A stretch of DNA of 64,000 nt from Plutella xylostella (lineage: Eukaryota > Arthropoda > Insecta > Lepidoptera > Plutellidae). How positions within the stretch are numbered: position 1 is the first letter of the stretch; the number at the start of each line of letters is the position of its first letter. The notes under the pieces were generated by a model. It was not told the DNA's origin. It made no database searches and saw only the letters and a program-made list of their open reading frames with translations. The stretch is taken from NCBI RefSeq assembly GCF_932276165.1, contig NC_064010.1:1860001-1924000 (forward strand). The letters are read 5' to 3'. Position numbers and translations under genes: made by a program. Shown here piece by piece: positions 21,401 to 41,560 of this stretch.

Positions 21401-22931
21401 TATAACACAGAAAGCTGCCATAGATATTTGTATGAAGATTTGAGGGAAAAAAATTGCTCAAGTTTGGGATTAATTTACACAAAATAAGTGTGTGTTTATT
21501 AAAAAACAAGGTATTTAGCGCCTAGTCCAAGCCTTTAACTTTATAATATGATAAAAATCATATGAAAATTCTTAATAATTACGACAAAGTTGTTACAATA
21601 CGGGAGTGTGATTTTCTGGTTTTTCGTCATATTCTGAATTTTATTTACAGTTATCCATAATCATTTACTTGAATTCGAATCATTCAGCACCTAGCTAGAC
21701 TCTTTGGCTACCTGTGTGATTTTTTTCAAGGTTGTAGAGCATCGTTTACTACATAATTCTATGACAATGCCAACCCTCGATTCCCCCTTGCAGACCCTTA
21801 ACATACCTTGATAGCAACACCGTTTCTCTTGATAGTGGTGATGGCGTACTGCACATCATCGTCATTGTCCTTCGTTGGGTCGATGTCCACTCGTTCAAAG
21901 TCGATGGGGGCTCCTACGTATCTGAAAAATTCAAAGTAAGTAATGCTGAGCATCTAATTTCATCCAACAACAGTGCAAGCAAAGGTTTAGTATACTCTGC
22001 TTTAGAGATATCTGCCATACTGTACAAAATACCTACTTACTATTTGTGCATTTTTGCATGGGCGCTCAACAAATCAAACCCTATGTGAAAAAAAGGTTAG
22101 GTTTTACTGCCAATCAAAAGATCAATCATGAGTATAACTTTTGTCTAGTTAATTTAGTGAGTATCTTAATAAAAGGAACATAACACCCTGTATAACCTTG
22201 ACAAAGGATTGTATTTATTTTAATAAGCTTTTAATTACTCACAAAAGTGTGAGAGCTCACTAAAAGATTTTACTGCACTACAACTAAGCTATAAATATAA
22301 TATAGAATTCTTGGCATATAAGATACAAGATTTATGTAAACAATGCAGATATTATGAGCTCATTAGAAACTAATTAGAAGTAGGTATTGGAATGAAGATG
22401 ATATCTATGTCTAGACTATCACAAGCAAACTTTTATCATTCTGTGACGGCATTACTACTGCAGGATATTTATCTAAAAAGTAAATAGGTATACTTGATAA
22501 AAATCAGTACAGATTATAATATAACACCAACTGATTTTATTATTATTTAACTTCATCTCATGACTGAAATTCAATTTACATATTTTTACTAATGAAATGC
22601 CAAGGTCTAGTCCATATTTAGTAAGTATGAACATGGATATAGAAGCAACAATCCCAAATCTAACCAATAAAATGTTCAGTTCTGAAACTTACTTGAAAAT
22701 GTCTCTAACGTGTCCCATGCACTCGGGGCCGATGCCGCCGCCAGGCAGCATGGTGACCAGGTGACGTCCTCCATAGTGAGCCACTGGAATTATCGCCTGT
22801 TTCCTGACCACTGGGGTTTTGTGCTGGGCATCGAAATCTGAGAGGGTTGCGGTCGCTGGCGCCGCGGTCGCGAACGTCACACCCCGCACTTCAGGCAGAA
22901 CCTTCAGTTTTGATAGTAACCTCACTGCCAT
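504..22931 (-). CDS. IDH3G: Isocitrate dehydrogenase [NAD] subunit gamma, mitochondrial (5' part of gene)
   Basis: This is a non-catalytic/regulatory subunit of the mitochondrial NAD-dependent isocitrate dehydrogenase (TCA cycle: isocitrate to 2-oxoglutarate, CO2 and NADH). Four coding exons join in frame: 22693-22931, 21807-21921, 1214-1365 and 504-648, giving 217 residues, all with GT-AG borders. The first ~25 residues are basic and lack acids, like a mitochondrial transit peptide. The conserved segments are LPGGGIGPE (62-70), GNIETKS (from 119), STRHKDIDLVIV (157-168) and RQNTEGEYAMLEHESV (169-184). These fit the gamma subunit better than alpha or beta. About 380 residues are usual for the family, so the remaining exons lie left of the window. 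The intron between exons 2 and 3 is 20.4 kb and filled by a repeat array. The gene is head to head with YY1. Confidence 0.93.
916..1030. repeat. Small inverted-repeat element in IDH3G intron 3
   Basis: Arms reading GACGGTTCATCAACAGTCGA on the left and its near complement (TGTTGATGAACCATTC) on the right face each other, and similarity runs on to AGATACTA / TAGTAT at the outer ends. The form is that of a short MITE. It lies between exons 3 and 4. Confidence 0.6.
1214..1365 (-). CDS. IDH3G: IDH3G coding exon 3
   Basis: This 152-bp exon encodes residues 119-168, GNIETKSEASYVTSRNVALR through RHKDIDLVIV, plus AG of R169. The acceptor CAG is the complement of 1366-1368 and the donor GTCAGT the complement of 1208-1213. 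It starts in phase 0, matching exon 2 across the 20.4-kb intron. Confidence 0.93.
1366..1969. other. IDH3G: IDH3G intron 2, non-array part with an RTE-like 3' remnant
   Basis: This is the only stretch of the 20.4-kb intron outside the tandem array. At 1456-1570 is a diverged copy of the (CATCAT) / TAGGCCTCTCCCAA repeat, the antisense 3' end of an RTE-like LINE also seen at 27690, 56421, 58495 and 63448. The rest is unassigned. Confidence 0.55.
1970..5353. repeat. Array unit 1 (3384 bp, no insertions)
   Basis: This is the reference unit. It has the empty site for element C (CAACTGAG once, 4579-4586), the empty site for the dispersed element (GAGGTATTGTTAG near 2400) and no LINE. The linker with the composite reading frame is about 5012-5353. 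Confidence 0.9.
2736..2880. repeat. 145-bp palindromic element in block X (also 6342-6486, 12899-13043, 19524-19668)
   Basis: The ends ACAAGTCCCAATGTTAATGG and its complement form arms of about 39 bp with one mismatch around a ~65-bp loop. The form is a hairpin MITE. All four array copies carry it, so it predates the array. A 68-codon frame on the minus strand crosses it but has no other sign of being a gene. Confidence 0.8.
4916..5383 (+). CDS. Composite LINE endonuclease / FP25K-domain reading frame, linker copy 1
   Basis: This is an open frame of 155 codons. Residues ~33-57 (TLNDSEFIDDRYSVFRCDRE) resemble the strand-loop segment of an APE-type LINE endonuclease. From ~62 on (IPPREIVAVHRV, KPKNIIVKFQSRILRD, FVNEHLTLKNKQLFREARE) it resembles the FP25K C-terminal domain found in insect LINE ORF1 proteins. 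The first ~30 residues have no match I recognise, so the true start is uncertain. It ends by running nine codons into block X. It is antisense to IDH3G and probably a dead chimera of two retroelement pieces, although intact copies persist at 11719 and 18320. Confidence 0.55.
   Translation: MATCVIFFKVVEHRLLHNSMTMPTLDSPLQTLNDSEFIDDRYSVFRCDRESIKTNKKDGGGNMNIPPREIVAVHRVPHALSQSSKPKNIIVKFQSRILRDNVLTAARGCKELTSAKLGVSGNAQKVFVNEHLTLKNKQLFREAREADNYVQVHFG
5787..6008 (+). mobile_element. AGCTGTTCCCGCG dispersed element, complete, without target duplication
   Basis: This 222-bp insertion is present only in array unit 2. It starts TAGCTGTTCCCGCG, contains a (CAGA)n tract, and ends TTTATAATATTAGTTAGGA. Units 1, 3 and 4 give the empty site GAGGTA/TTGTTAG. 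The filled site shows no duplicated target and insertion between A and T, as Helitrons do. Related copies are at 1-104, 28782-28945, 30002-30204 and 52724-52925. I cannot assign it to a named family from sequence alone. Confidence 0.8.
8367..8500. repeat. 134-bp inverted repeat inside element C (also 14924-15057)
   Basis: The ends AGTTAATAGCCGGATC and GATCCGGCTATTAACT face each other. The arms are about 57 bp with a few mismatches and contain repeated GATCCGATCG words. It is a hairpin MITE nested in C before C was copied. Confidence 0.8.
8672..8825 (+). mobile_element. 154-bp LINE 3'-end retroposon in C of unit 2
   Basis: It is flanked by the 9-bp duplication TATAACAAT (8663-8671, 8826-8834) and absent from C in unit 3. 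It ends in AATAAAAGGC followed by (TTTTATT)-type repeats, as the 3' tails of insect LINEs do. It contains no coding sequence. Confidence 0.75.
9295..9482. repeat. (TG)n-(TA)n-(TG)n microsatellite
   Basis: Alternating TG and TA dinucleotide tracts with a central pure (TA)n run near 9338-9379 lie in the LINE 3' untranslated part. Open frames through it are artefacts of the repeat. Confidence 0.95.
9547..10892 (-). pseudogene. LINE reverse transcriptase, C-terminal ~440 residues
   Basis: This frame is open from the truncation point (KEVSNYRPIS near 10880) to a stop at 9547. Landmarks of a non-LTR reverse transcriptase are present in order: NYRPIS, FGFRNGKSTEDA, FLDLKKAFDTV, YGVPQGSVLGP and the catalytic YADDTA, then the thumb region with PVWGGSS. 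There are no internal stops, so the insertion is young. It lacks the endonuclease and ORF1 and so cannot move by itself. Confidence 0.88.
11719..12186 (+). CDS. Composite LINE endonuclease / FP25K-domain reading frame, linker copy 2
   Basis: The same 155-codon frame as at 4916, intact. It differs in the CGATCG/CGAAAG stretch (DRDRIK here, DRESIK in copy 1) and in a silent base near 11909. It sits between element C of unit 2 and block X of unit 3. Confidence 0.5.
   Translation: MATCVIFFKVVEHRLLHNSMTMPTLDSPLQTLNDSEFIDDRYSVFRCDRDRIKTNKKDGGGNMNIPPREIVAVHRVPHALSQSSKPKNIIVKFQSRILRDNVLTAARGCKELTSAKLGVSGNAQKVFVNEHLTLKNKQLFREAREADNYVQVHFG
14750..16229. mobile_element. Element C, copy in unit 3
   Basis: It is the same element as at 8193-11381, flanked by CAACTGAG (14742-14749, 16230-16237). 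It lacks the 154-bp and 1842-bp insertions of copy 2 and has its own 288-bp retroposon. Subtracting the insertions leaves 1181 bp, as in copy 2. C therefore inserted once and was copied with the array. Confidence 0.8.
15698..15985 (-). mobile_element. 288-bp retroposon with GAATT tail in C of unit 3
   Basis: It is flanked by the 11-bp duplication ACAAAAATCTT (15687-15697, 15986-15996). On the minus strand it ends in AAATAAAAATT plus CAATT pentamers, the 3' end of a LINE. It has no reading frame. Confidence 0.8.
16268..18010 (+). mobile_element. 5'-truncated LINE with GAAGAAGAAGA tail in unit 3
   Basis: This 1743-bp insertion is flanked by the 10-bp duplication TGATTTTATA (16258-16267, 18011-18020). 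It is absent from units 1, 2 and 4. It is truncated within the N-terminal part of the reverse transcriptase and ends in a short GAA repeat. Confidence 0.9.
16269..17984 (+). pseudogene. LINE ORF2 fragment: reverse transcriptase and C-terminal Cys/His segment
   Basis: The frame is open for about 571 codons from the insertion edge to the stop at 17982-17984, without internal stops. In order it shows NGKAAGIDNL, SYRPISLLCHLFKIFERL, AGFRPGKSC, ALVDLSAAYDTVSHR, NGLPQGSVLAPLLFNIY and the catalytic FADDLA. Near the end CSCGSLQTTSHLLECP resembles the C-terminal zinc knuckle of Jockey/I/R1-type elements. Endonuclease and ORF1 are missing, so it is a dead-on-arrival copy. Its higher GC content contrasts with the surrounding block X. 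Confidence 0.9.
18320..18787 (+). CDS. Composite LINE endonuclease / FP25K-domain reading frame, linker copy 3
   Basis: A third intact copy of the 155-codon frame, with DRDRIK as in copy 2. In unit 4 the frame is cut off at 21800, after the LQTL codons. Confidence 0.5.
   Translation: MATCVIFFKVVEHRLLHNSMTMPTLDSPLQTLNDSEFIDDRYSVFRCDRDRIKTNKKDGGGNMNIPPREIVAVHRVPHALSQSSKPKNIIVKFQSRILRDNVLTAARGCKELTSAKLGVSGNAQKVFVNEHLTLKNKQLFREAREADNYVQVHFG
18758..21800. repeat. Array unit 4 (lacks linker, ends at exon 2 donor)
   Basis: It has no C, LINE or dispersed element. It ends at CAGACCCTTA, immediately before the complement of the IDH3G exon 2 splice donor. It has private differences such as AAAGCTGCC for AAAGCCGCC near 21413. 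Confidence 0.9.
21807..21921 (-). CDS. IDH3G: IDH3G coding exon 2
   Basis: This 115-bp exon (one base plus 38 codons) encodes residues 81-118, YVGAPIDFERVDIDPTK through KRNGVAIK. The acceptor CAG is the complement of 21922-21924. The donor is GTATGT, the complement of 21801-21806. The repeat array begins at the next base or two, so the intron has almost no private sequence beyond the donor. Confidence 0.93.
21925..22686. other. IDH3G: IDH3G intron 1, unassigned
   Basis: This is AT-rich intron between coding exons 1 and 2. I see no repeat or extra exon with splice sites. Confidence 0.6.
22693..22931 (-). CDS. IDH3G: IDH3G coding exon 1 (start codon, transit peptide, nucleotide-binding start)
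   Basis: The exon encodes residues 1-79 plus two bases of K80. The ATG at 22931-22929 is followed by a basic leader and then a segment with HYGGRHLVTMLPGGGIGPE. The donor is GTAAGT (complement of 22687-22692), in phase 2. Joining it to exon 2 makes the IFK-YVGAPIDFE junction expected of the family. Confidence 0.93.
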
Positions 22932-23600
22932 CCTGTTTTCCTCTCAGATTTGGCTGAAAAAGTTTATTTTCAGAAAATACAGCTGTTGAATAATCACAGG
23001 AAAAGGAAGATGGAAATTAGAGAGAATTTCCACCGTCAGATGGCGCTCATCTGTCAAAGTTTGAGAATAGGTGGCGCTGGTGTAAAGGTAAAGTAAGCAC
23101 GCATGAATAAAATTATTATTCGAAATTTAACTCTATCCGGTATTAATTTTTAATATTGGATATGAACTATTATGAACATAAATTATTGAATTTATTGCAA
23201 ATGCAAGAAGAGTAATATTAGTTTGTAATAACCTGCTGTGTAAAAATTTAACAAAATAATATTTTTGTTATATGGCAACATCTGCTTAGCTATAAATATT
23301 TTCAAGTCCCGTGTATGACAGCTTTACCTTCATAATTTTCTTGAAGCTGGCGTCCATTTTGCTTCGCCATATTGAATTTGGTCGGACATCTTTGGACGCC
23401 ATGTTTAGTCGGACATATTTTATAAACATTTTCGCGTAATTTTCAAATATTTTTGAGCCTAAATATCGAACTTTTTTTCACTGAAGTCTGGTGCACAAAG
23501 TGTGGTAAATATATCGTGGAAAAACTCTGTGCCTACGCAGCAGCCCATATTTGTCTACTGGGGGCCGTGCAGCTTTTGTTAGAAGATAAATAAAGGTAAA
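22932..23600. promoter_or_regulatory. Divergent promoter region of IDH3G and YY1
   Basis: About 0.6 kb separates the IDH3G start codon from a likely YY1 5' untranslated exon. Three YY1/PHO-type core sites lie together: GTCCATTTTG (23352-23361), GCCATATTG (23366-23374) and GCCATGTTT (23398-23406). A repeated TCGGACAT word lies at 23382 and 23411. A possible donor, AAAG/GTAAAC at 23595/23596, could end an untranslated YY1 exon. Start sites are inferred, not seen. Confidence 0.55.
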
Positions 23601-25938
23601 CGATTTCCACCTAAAAAGTACTTTCGTTTGACACTTATTAACAAGTGTTTAGTATTTACAGTGAAATTACATGTCGATAGACCGTGAAAGACCAACGGGA
23701 TGAAGGTCATTTCCCGAAGAATCCGTCCGACAATCGGTTGGCGTGGTCGTTTTCTATTTCATCCAAAAAAATCGGCTTGAATTATACGCCGGCCGCGTAC
23801 ACTTTTGCCCGTCGCCCGTGAGATTCTAAACTTGTTTTTCTAGTACAATGCAGCCTTCTATGCCGTATAATCGCACTTTACATACATGTTACAGTACAAA
23901 GCTGATATTCTTTCTACAATCGCCACAATAGATTGCTGTAACTTGATTGAATTTGCCCGTAAAATAGTTACGAATTTCACCTACGCCTATGTCACCTACA
24001 GGCTTTTTGTAGCGATTGTTTTTCGCTAACTGTGTATAGAAATGAACTGCTGATTTCGTGTCTAAATGCTGTTTTGGCACTTTAATGAACTTAGCTATTA
24101 ATTATCATCATAAATAACTGTTACCAATACTGAATTAACTATTTGAAGAGTATTCTTGGCCTGCGCTTTGAGCATGCGATTTTGTATCTTATCTGGCTCT
24201 GCATAAGTAATACTTTGTAATGATGTGTTAATTATCAGTTGTATTGTTTATCATTTTGATATTTACATTCAAATGGAATTATAAATAAGTAATTAAATAC
24301 ATAAACAATAGTCTTTCATTACAAGTGTAGAGGACAGTTAGGTCTAATATTTCCTGTATTCATGTTTTTTTTTTTATGTTTTCCTTAATTTAAAAGTTGT
24401 ACACTTCATATATTTCTAATCATAATTTGTCTTTTGGGTGACAAAGATACTTATCCAAAAAAATTACATCACCAAAAAACATTATTATTATTTGGCCAGT
24501 TCTCTCGCAAGGAGCACCATATCACCGCACATCATCTTTTTCATCAAATTTAACTCTTGCGTTGTTGTGAAAACGTAAGGTATTAATATAAACTGTACCT
24601 TACATGCACCCCGGGTGGCCATTGACTGACAAACTGATCTGACTGGCTAATCCGCTCAACATAGTGACAAACTTAATTTTCGCTCTAATGTTAGTCATCA
24701 AAGGTGATAAACACACTCTTAAATAGGCTTGTATATATAAGCAAACCACACACACTATTCATACATACAACTTAACACTTTGAAAGTCTAGTATGTTTGA
24801 TAGTTCGTCGAAAACAATAAAAGTTTCTGACATACAAAGTGGCGCTTCTAGCAGAAACTATCATGAGACTTTTGACACATAATGTATGCAGATGACAGAA
24901 GAAAACAAAAACTTTTTTTGTTTACATAAATTGCAAAACTTGTATTAGAGGCCCTGATCATGGACTAGATATGTGCCAAATAATGTGGGAATGAATAAAA
25001 GTCTTGGATGTCAAAGGGTTAATAATAATTATGTTATAATATTTAAATCAATAAAATTTAGTTACATACAACCTATTCTACCTAAAAACCTACAACTTTC
25101 AAAATGATGATTAAACCAACATTCTTAACTTAGCTATCAATAACTTATTCATACAATGCCCAGTATGCATAGTGCATAAGTTGCACAATAGTGCTATTGT
25201 AAGTGAGGCACACCTATTCATGTAATCTTGCCCAAGAACAAAAATTATAACTAAGCACTAATTATAGTTTACACAAATGTGATAATACTACAGATTTATG
25301 ATGTTAAGCTTTTCATAGCAACCTTTACATTGCATTAGAAAGGGTTCCCCATGGGAATACTGGAATAATTTGTACTTACACTTGTAGGTACTTAGTACTA
25401 GTATTTAGATACATCTTCTGAAATAAAATCATTTTTAAAATGTGACTGTGAATGCAGCAAATAACACTTCTTTTATATAAGTTCTCAGTTCCTTTGTATA
25501 ATTATTAGGATAAACTTATTGCATTAGAAAAGCACAGTGTCTATCAACAGGTTCAGGTGTTTATTTGGCGAAAAATTAAGTACCTACCTACCTATTCTTT
25601 GTCATATACTAGCAAAACTTTTGCATCCTACTCTTCATCAGTCATTTAGGGCTACCAGTAAAAGAAAAAAATATCCGGTAGTATACTGGGCTGCAGCTTT
25701 AGAAGATGTTACAATATTAAGCAATAAGATTAAGCTAATCAACTTATACTTATATGTTTCTTATTTAAATCTTCAGCATTAAATCTATGTCTGTTTCTTT
25801 CTGTTCCTATACTGTCAAAGCAAGGCAGCTATACATTTAATGTCGACATAAGCTTAAGTCCCTTTCTGCAACTCAGTATAACACTCATATCTATAACACA
25901 ACCAACAACTATACAATAACCGAACCTCTCCTCTTCAC
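23601..25938. other. YY1 5' intron (inferred), with a diverged dispersed repeat
   Basis: AT-rich, without coding exons I can support. At 24787-24960 is a diverged copy of a repeat also seen at 53352-53560 (shared words: CATACAAAGTGG, AAACTATCATGA, GACAGAAGAAAAC). Confidence 0.5.
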
Positions 25939-25960
25939 CAGGTCATCATCATTGGTGAAG

Positions 25961-37652
<11,692 letters not shown>

Positions 37653-38688
37653 ACTTAAAGTAGTCAAATTAAGTGATATTTTCTACGCAAAAAAACGACT
37701 GTAAAGTTGGTTTATAAGTGACAGTGTATCTAGTGATCTAGTGTATTCTACTGACCATAGTGCCCTATTAAGAATCTTCGGTGTGGAGTTAAGGATTGAT
37801 TATAGTGAATGGTGAAACGACGAGTTATAGTGGTGATAAAATTGCGAATATAGTGAAAGTGAAATGCGGATTTGTTGGTTTGAGTTAGCAAATGTTGTTT
37901 GTTAGTAAGTCGAAATGGATTGCGTTGATCATGAAATGTTCAGTCTTTAGGGTTGATTGTGTCAGTAAATCAGTCTAGCTATTCTGTTAAATGTTATCTT
38001 ACCATATTTCAAGGCATATAATAATCAAATACATTTATACAGCGCCATAAATGTTAATAGAAAAACTTTTCACAAACTAGATTTTTAATTAACAGAATAG
38101 CTAGACATTTTGATAGTACTGCAATACAAAATACATAGTTAGAGGTCTTTCTCAGAAGCAGGATACAAAGTCAGTGTTTTAGCATAAGAAGTTACCTATT
38201 TGTACATAATATTTGTATGTACTTCTTGGACTATTAGGGTAAAATTCATACCTACAGATTATACACCCGTTTCATTATTACCACCAAAAACATCATCTTT
38301 GCTGATGTCTCACTAAAATAAAATTTAAATGTGCTGATAACTTGCATAACTAATTATTCTTTTCATAGCTCATAACAGCTAGAACAAATAATAATAATTT
38401 CGTATTGAATCTTATACTTTTCAAAGTTTTTAAGGAAATATAGCCATTGTGGTGCATTTTTGGTGGTTTCAGAGAATGAGAGGGATAAAAATAAGTTAAT
38501 CAAAGTTTATTTTGGTTAAATAAAAATGAGATGAATGTTTTTTGATTCAGTTTTATGTTTTTAGGGAGTTGATAGTAATTGTGAATATGTTTAGTTTTAT
38601 TTACCTATGAAATGGTTCTAGTGGTATCGAAGTTATGTGGGGAATTTATTACCTATAGAATTCAGCAGTTCCTTACAACATTTATGCT

Positions 38689-38821
38689 CTGTTTCACAAT
38701 GTCTGGTTAGTGGCTACCTGTGAGATAAAATACATGCTGTCACTGTCAAAATAATAATTACAGAGAGTGACAGCATGTATTTTATCTTACAGGTAGCCAC
38801 TAACCAGACATTGTGAAACAG
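38689..38821. repeat. 133-bp near-perfect hairpin downstream of YY1
   Basis: CTGTTTCACAATGTCTGGTT begins the left arm; the right arm is its complement. The arms are about 62 bp with very few mismatches around a loop of about 10 bp. It is a MITE-like palindrome in the likely 3' untranslated region. Confidence 0.85.
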
Positions 38822-39449
38822 GGCCTTATTGTATGTCAGGCATCTAGTTCTTTCGACAGTCAAAGTTTCTATTATTTTTCAGCCTTTCCTCTGTTCTTTC
38901 AATTTGTAAAATAAAGATGACATAAAATAATTATCATATGAAGCACAAGTGATGTGTTTTGTTGTTTCTTCTCAAACCAAAATTAGAGACCTCTATAGAA
39001 ATAGGCTATACCAATCCAAACGAAAGAAATAGTAGATTTGTGTGCTTATTCTTTCATTTGATGATTTTATCAAAGATATCTTTGTCTATCTCATAATCTT
39101 ATGAGAAACTCCAATTAATTATACTTAGTTCTTAAGTCAAGACTTGGCTTCTTAATATCTGCCATTAGGGTAATATTTTCCTATTTTAAACCATTTATAA
39201 GTTTCTCCTCTTATATGTTTAACCATAATTAAGTGAAATCTTAAAAACTATGCTTTAAATATTATGTTATTGTATGCGCAAGGCAATCGAAAAGTTATTT
39301 CAACACGAGTACCAAAATCTGTGCTACTTTGATCATACGCTCTGCCTGAAAAATTACGCTTAGTATTAAATACTGTACATTCTGTACTATAGATATGCCA
39401 AATACTAATGTTGTGTTATTTGTACTATAACTAAAATATTGGTAGCATG

Positions 39450-39907
39450 TCTGAAGCCACAAATGTGAAATTTAGAGCTGTCAGAACTAATAACTATTTA
39501 CACCGCTACGCAATGTGGCAATTTAATTATTTTGTGTGTGAATTCCATTTGACAAAAAAATAAAGAGAGGACATGGCATATCCACGAAAAAAATGCGCCT
39601 ACCTAAACTTTGGTTTCAATTAAAATGGCGGCTTTTTTCTTGAAAAATGTAAACAAACAAATTGTTTGACAGCTGAAGTACCTTGTGTTTGGATGTCAAT
39701 CAACATGGCGACCGGTCGCAATGTTGTAATTTTAGGCAAAGACAAAACTACTGTTGTCCTTTTTTACGTAGGATAACACCAATAAGTTAAAAAGAGACGA
39801 CTATATATTTTTAAGTACCAATTTTTATGCCAGGTCCTCTCTTTATTCCTTTGTCAATGGTAAATTCATAGTATTTGACAGCACTAAATTTAAAATTTGT
39901 TGCTTTG
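39450..39907. repeat. Inverted-repeat element of about 455 bp
   Basis: GACAAAAAAATAAAGAGAGG near 39551 faces its near complement near 39835 (CCTCTCTTTATTCCTTTGTC). Similarity continues outward to AAATTTAGAGCTGTCA and TGACAGCACTAAATTT. It is a MITE or foldback element. Confidence 0.65.
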
Positions 39908-40182
39908 AAAGTCTGCTACTATCATACTAATGTTGTTGGTCAACTTATGTGCAAGAACTTTAGAAAATGTATGCAGGTGTTGCAAAATGTGTAGGTATTA
40001 TAAATTCGTTAATCTAACTGTATTATAAACCTATTTCGGCAGCAGCCTCTATACAATTTATTCATACATTTTTTGCATCTTGAATTCATCGACGTTATCA
40101 ATAGAAGAAACTGTCTGTTATCTTGATTACAATATATATCGGTGATGCTGATTTTGAAGCAACAAGCTATGTGGACAGTCAG

Positions 40183-40311
40183 GGCCTGTAGCACGGGGCG
40201 CTGTTAAGACGTGACAAAAGTTCTCCATCACGCTCGCTCTTGAGGCTGCGCGATGTGAATGAGCGCAATGCAAAACTTTTGTCACGTCTTAAATGCGCCC
40301 CATGCTAGGCC
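40183..40311. repeat. 129-bp inverted-repeat element
   Basis: GGCCTGTAGCACGGGGCGCT, then TTAAGACGTGACAAAAGTT, faces the near complement on the right. The arms are about 40 bp. Confidence 0.75.
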
Positions 40312-41452
40312 TTCTGAATAAACAAAGAAAGCATTATCACTTTGAGGAGGTTCAGATTTCTTTGCTGTTGCCTCAAAAACGGCCCATTATGTATGTATTT
40401 TGGTAGTTTTAGAAATCGGGACTACAAGTTTCAAAACGGAAAAGTTTTTTGACTGAATGTAAATAGGATGTATTTTTGTCTGGCCCGGTTGCAATGGCCC
40501 CCGGTCCATTTTGCCCGTTGTTGTCTAAATGGGCAAAGTGGGAATTATTTTTGGATTTTCCGTGGCCATTGCCAGTGTGGCCCGCAATATTAAAGTGTTT
40601 TCAAATGAAGAAAACTAAATAAAGTGTAAATATTTATATAATACTTTGTGTTTCAATTATTACGTTTGACCCATAGCAACGGTTTAGTACGATTTACATA
40701 ACAAAATATGATGATGATATTGATGATACATGATGGATATGTAGAAAATTAGATAAAATGTCATAAACAATAATTTGGTCTTTTAAATCAAAGCACTTGT
40801 CGTCGTTTCCTTGTTTATCTCGAAAACCGTAAGAGATATCGAAAAACTAATGAAAATTTGGTACCCCCTACGAGGATACACACCCGCAATGGTGGCTTCT
40901 CTACACGTTGGACCCATGGAAAAACGGTCAAGTCAGAATCTACACTTAAGGATAAGTATAAAAAATCATCCACCATATTTTATTTCCTTTTGAATCAAAG
41001 CACTCGTCATTAGATTTATTACTTCCTTGTTTATCTCGAAAACCAACCTTAAGCTGGGTAAAATAGAACGTATTCCAGATTCAAAGCGACTGTGTGTGTC
41101 TTAAATGTAAATATAGATTTTCTGACGAATAAAACACAAGACATGTTATTTGATATATTCCAATACATTGTATTGATCACGACAGGAGGGGTTGAGGTGC
41201 GCGCTAACAGTTAAACACACAATAATAATATCAAAACTAAATACAAATTACTCATAAATTAAATATAATTAATTATACAAAATATAAATGCGGGTATACG
41301 AATGTATTTGCAATGGGGACGTTGATTTGCGAAACTTAGGCAGCACTTTCGATACAGCTCGACCAATCATCGGTTTCAATTAATGAGGAAAGAAAAAAGT
41401 TTTCTTTCGTCATTTGATTCAATAGATTTCCTGGCAGCTCAAAAAAGAACTA

Positions 41453-41560
41453 AATCATAGATGGCGTTAGTAAAACATTGTATGAACCTCAATACAAGGT
41501 TTTACTAACGCCATTAAGTATTAATGTTCATACAAGGATTTACTAGCGCCATCTATGATT
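41453..41560. repeat. 108-bp inverted-repeat element
   Basis: AATCATAGATGGCGTTAGTA on the left; TACTAGCGCCATCTATGATT on the right. The arms are about 35 bp with a few mismatches. Confidence 0.75.

Larger units (their letters stand above)
1970..21800. repeat. Head-to-tail tandem array inside IDH3G intron 2
   Basis: Four near-identical copies of a 3.0-kb block X are joined by three copies of a short linker. Units start at 1970, 5354, 12157 and 18758, each at GACAATTATGTTCAAGTAC. The basic unit is 3384 bp (unit 1). Unit 2 is 6803 bp = 3384 + 222 (dispersed element) + 3189 (element C) + 8 (its target duplication). Unit 3 is 6601 bp = 3384 - 24 (deletion) + 1480 (C) + 8 + 1743 (LINE) + 10. Unit 4 stops at 21800, where the linker would begin. 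The array starts just after a linker end and stops just before a linker start. Apart from the reading frame in the linker I see no coding potential; short frames in the AT-rich part recur only because the DNA is repeated. Confidence 0.92.
37653..40680 (+). other. YY1: YY1 3' untranslated region (inferred) with polyadenylation signals
   Basis: No coding exon follows. AATAAA is at 38910-38915 and at 40618-40623. The second is followed by a TTTGTGTTTC stretch like a downstream GU-rich element. If the distal site is used, the transcript would include three inverted-repeat elements (38689, 39450 and 40183). The extent is inferred. Confidence 0.45.
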
